From Symbiodinium natans (lineage: Eukaryota > Sar > Dinophyceae > Suessiales > Symbiodiniaceae): a DNA stretch of 64,000 nucleotides. The translations under genes were made by a program, and so were the position numbers. Location of the stretch: NCBI GenBank assembly GCA_905221605.1, contig CAJNDS010002247.1, forward strand, positions 424,001 through 488,000, written 5' to 3'. How positions within the stretch are numbered: the stretch's first letter is position 1; each line of letters opens with the position of its first letter. Shown here one piece after another: positions 61,376 to 64,000 of the stretch. Under the pieces are notes generated by a model. It was not told the DNA's origin and did no database searches. It was given only the letters and a program-made list of their open reading frames with translations.

Positions 61376-61481
61376 CGGCGAGTTGGGAAAATGAGTAACA
61401 GGATGGGCCGAGTCCGAAAAACCCAAAGAAAAACAACGCAGCACCAGTCAGAAAACGGGTGGAGCTCGACGATCCAAAGCC
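61376..61481 (-). CDS. 35-codon exon with membrane-span-like stretch
   Basis: Acceptor CAGGTTTCAG, SSSSTRFLTGAALFFFGFFG, then PSCYSFSQLA, donor GTAATC. The hydrophobic run could be a membrane helix. Confidence 0.5.
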
Positions 61482-61547
61482 CTGAAACCTGCATAGTCCT
61501 ACCTCTTAGGGTTTAGGGTTGTTCGGTTTAGGGTTTAGGGCTTAGGT

Positions 61548-61632
61548 TACATGGTCCCCTAGTATGGGCCCTTAAACGAGGACCCCTCGTATACCCCTTG
61601 TATGCACTATACAACCCAAGGGCCTATACATC
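61548..61632. mobile_element. Family H4 hairpin-like element
   Basis: CATGGTCCCCTAGTATGGGC, then CGTATACCCCTTGTATGC and CAACCCAAGGGCC. Matches 28314-28391. Confidence 0.45.
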
Positions 61633-61740
61633 AGAACCCTTCAGAGGCGGTAAGGGACCACAGTAAGGGACCATGCAACTACCCCAAGACTACCTAGCAA
61701 GCGTGAACCGCCTCTACCTCTAACTTTTATGGCCCCATAC

Positions 61741-61796
61741 CTCATGGCCGAGGTCCGACAATCCTCTGTGTCCGAAGCGGGGGCGCATGACGGGCT
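61741..61796 (-). CDS. Small exon (SPSCAPASDTEDCRTSAM)
   Basis: Acceptor GGGGTTTCAG, donor GTATGG. Confidence 0.5.
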
Positions 61797-61959
61797 CTGA
61801 AACCCCGAAACCTGTGGAGCCCAAACCCTAAAGCCCTAAACCCCAAGCCCCAACCACGGGCTAGCATCCTGAAGGCATCCCAAGTGCTGCGACCCGAGTG
61901 TAACCCTAAACCCTAATTAAACCTAAACCCTAAACCCTAAACCCTAAACTCTAAACCCA

Positions 61960-62350
61960 AGTGTCCCGAGCCCCAAGCGACCCGAAGTGTGCTCCAAGTC
62001 CTCCCCAATGTTCAAAGCGACCCAGGTGTTCAAGTGGCCCCAGTGAAACAGAGGTCCCAAGTGTGTCTGGAGTTTCACAAAGTGACCTCGTGACCCAAAT
62101 GCCCCCCCCAAACACACCACTTGTACTGACCCGAGTGTTCCAAGTGACCCAAGGGACCCGAGTGTCCCCAGTGACCGAGTGCAGTGTCCCCAGTAGCCCA
62201 GGCACCCGCATCCTAGGCGACCCAAGCGACCTAGTGTCGCAGGTGACCTAAGTGATCCAAGGAAGCCAAGTGTTCCCAGTTCTCCCAAATATTTCATGAC
62301 CCCAAGCGACCCACACGTCCCAAGTGCTCCAGGCGACCCATGTGACACAA
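61960..62350. repeat. Degenerate CCCAAGTG / CGACC repeat domain
   Basis: Irregular 8-10 bp units such as CCCAAGTG and GACCCAAG. Long ORFs here (GTLG/GSLG repeats on minus) are low complexity and not called genes. Confidence 0.7.
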
Positions 62351-62584
62351 CTCATAGGTGGCTAGCTTCCCTTACCTCTCTAAGAGTAGTAAGTGGGCGG
62401 TCTTGGGGTAGGTAGGTCTGCAGACTCATGTTCGCTCTCAAAGCGCGCGCTTCCGTTGAACATGCACTAGACCCTAAAACCTAAGCCTTAAACCCTAAAC
62501 CCTAAAACCTAAGCTTTAAACCCTAAACCCTAAACCCTAAAACCCTAAGCTTTAAACCCTAAACCCTATATTGCCTTTGAAGGC

Positions 62585-62657
62585 TCAGAGGGCGCCCTGG
62601 CGGTTGCGCGCCTTGGCCTTGCCAGCAGCATGGAAGAGGCGCACTGCCAGTTCCAGC
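62585..62657 (-). CDS. Terminal exon, basic helix
   Basis: Acceptor GCCGCCGCTAG, LELAVRLFHAAGKAKARNRQ, then GAL and TGA at 62585-62587. Confidence 0.5.
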
Positions 62658-63288
62658 CTAGCGGCGGCACTCCCCCATGGCTTTCTGTGTTTAGGGTGCA
62701 GGGTTTCGGGTTTACAGGGTTTAGGGTTTACAGGGTTTAGGGGTGTAATCAGGTCTGGGACGAGAGCCGAGAGTTCCGTGGGTCTGTCAAGGCATGGGAG
62801 CAACAACCGGAAAGCCCTGAGCTACTGTTTGCTTAAGAACCCCCTCTAAAACAAAAACCGAATATCCTTCCTTATCAGGGTAATACAGGGATTCTTTCTT
62901 CTCTTTTTCTTTTTTGGGGGGGGGGGGGGGGGGGCTATCCCACCAGCCAGGAGCGCATTTACGATAAAATAGTAATAGGGGGGGGGGCCTCTTGAGCCAA
63001 CAGTAGTAAGTCTTTCCAGCCTGCAGGATTTTGAACCTCCTCACGTCCCAAGCCCACACAACAAGGCCCTAACTCGAATCCCTAAACTCCCTCCACCCAA
63101 ATCCCTAAAGCCCAAATGCCCTGAGTTTGAGGATAGAAGAAGATCCAGCTGGAACCTCCACAAGCTCCCCAATCTTCGCCCTAAACCCTAAACCCTAAAC
63201 CCTAAACCCTAAACCCTAAACCCTAAACCCTAAACCCTGAACCCTAAACCCTAAACCCTAAACCCTAAACCCTACACTCCCGCGGCAC

Positions 63289-63712
63289 CTTGGGAGGCAG
63301 CTGCTGGGTCGGAAGAGGATGTCCCGCCTGGAGGATTCCCGGGAGCCCAAGAATCCCAAAAGGTCTAAACCCCAGCAGTTTAGGGTTTAGGGTTTACTGT
63401 AGGGGCTTCGGGGCTTAGGGGCTTCGGGGCTTAGGCTTTGGGCTTGGAGGTCCAAAAAGACTATTTCGTTTGGGAGTTCGGGCGTAGGGGGGTGCGGCAA
63501 TGCTGCTGAGGCACTCCAGTCGAAAGAGCTGGTGGCACAGCCTTGGGGGGAGGCTCGAAAGCCTGAAGGGACGAAGGGGTTTAGGGTTCAGGGTTTAGGG
63601 TTTGTTGTCTAGGGTTTAGGGTCCTCACGTAGTATCCTGGTTGCTGCCGGGCAGTTCTCGACCTTTGCCCCATTCCGCTCGGCAACAATTGCCCGAGGGT
63701 GCCACATGAGCC
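63289..63712 (-). CDS. Three exons near the right edge; frame not settled
   Basis: 63629-63712 (acceptor TGATTGAG, RAIVAERNGAKVENCPAATR, donor GTGAGG), 63515-63562 (acceptor CGTCCCTTCAG, donor GTGCCT) and 63289-63327 (acceptor ATCCTCCAG, donor GTGCCG). The nicest frames of the last two (AFEPPPKAVPPALSTG; AGHPLPTQQLPPK) are phase 0. The frames that follow the first exon in phase read FRASPQGCATSSFDW and GTSSSDPAAASQ. Confidence 0.45.
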
Positions 63713-64000
63713 CTCAATCATGAAACCCTACTTGGAGGTTCATGGGTACTTATAGCCCAAGTTATGAGTCTACTTTTCACCCACATCGAGGACTTGGGGG
63801 ACTTAGGGGGCTTATATATACGTACAGTTCAAACTGGGGGGAAAAGGTACCCTGAACCTCCAAGTAGCCGGCCCTTAACCCACGGTTACCAGCATGAGTA
63901 TTCTCCGAGTGGCTCGAAGGGAATGAGACCGGTCATGCTGGCCTGGTAGACCGCCGCCTCCCAACGCACAAAGAAGGTTTCCTAATTCCCAAGATGTGCT

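Noticed and set aside
61944-62348. 134-codon minus ORF with GTLG/GSLG repeats
   Set aside because: Low-complexity repeat; the opposite strand is open too; no splice or start support.

Overview
The window looks like nuclear DNA of a dinoflagellate. The reasons are: short blocks of a TTTAGGG/CCCTAAA telomere-type repeat scattered through all 64 kb; short GC-rich open islands that read as exons with ordinary GT..AG borders; coding signal almost entirely on the minus strand (dinoflagellate genes tend to run in one direction); and a possible decayed spliced-leader sequence before the only long intact gene. Species cannot be named from sequence alone. Plants also use TTTAGGG, but the exon density, strand bias and hairpin elements fit an alveolate better. 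No bacterial operons, rRNA, tRNA or CRISPR arrays were seen.

Layout. The one full-length single-exon gene is a secreted family S28 serine carboxypeptidase-like protein at 19666-21546 (minus). Almost everything else is small exons (24-490 nt) in introns and spacers built from telomere-type repeats, hairpin elements, minisatellites and homopolymers. Joining minus-strand exons by reading phase gives several consistent partial genes: 71-4627 (11 exons, stop at 71), 8018-8820 (4 exons), 13299-14202 (3 exons, stop at 13299), 28389-28677, 39104-39567, 43054-44893, 51822-52145, 55594-57451 and 59200-60102 (6 exons). None matches a family I recognise with confidence. Coiled-coil-like, Lys/Arg/Gln/Ala-rich stretches recur, and one exon (22991-23480) looks like a TIR-type domain.

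Region by region. 0-5 kb: 11-exon gene. 5.2-5.9 kb: two adjacent elements with perfect 29- and 46-bp terminal inverted repeats. 8-9.7 kb: second multi-exon gene. 10.6-19 kb: a tandem duplication of a 2.4-kb piece of a multi-exon gene; the second copy has grown to 5.3 kb by insertions and repeat growth. 19.7-21.5 kb: S28 gene. 22-40 kb: many exons mixed with microsatellites and poly-G/poly-C. 41.6-42.8 and 52.2-52.9 kb: two islands free of telomere-type repeats. 43-64 kb: more exon chains, again mainly minus.

Main point. In the transcribed minus strand many introns begin with GTTTAGGG repeats immediately at or close to the 5' splice site and end with CCCTAAA repeats shortly before the 3' AG. 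The telomere-type blocks therefore look like parts of introns that could pair across the intron, rather than buried chromosome ends. All exon models are hand-read and need RNA evidence.
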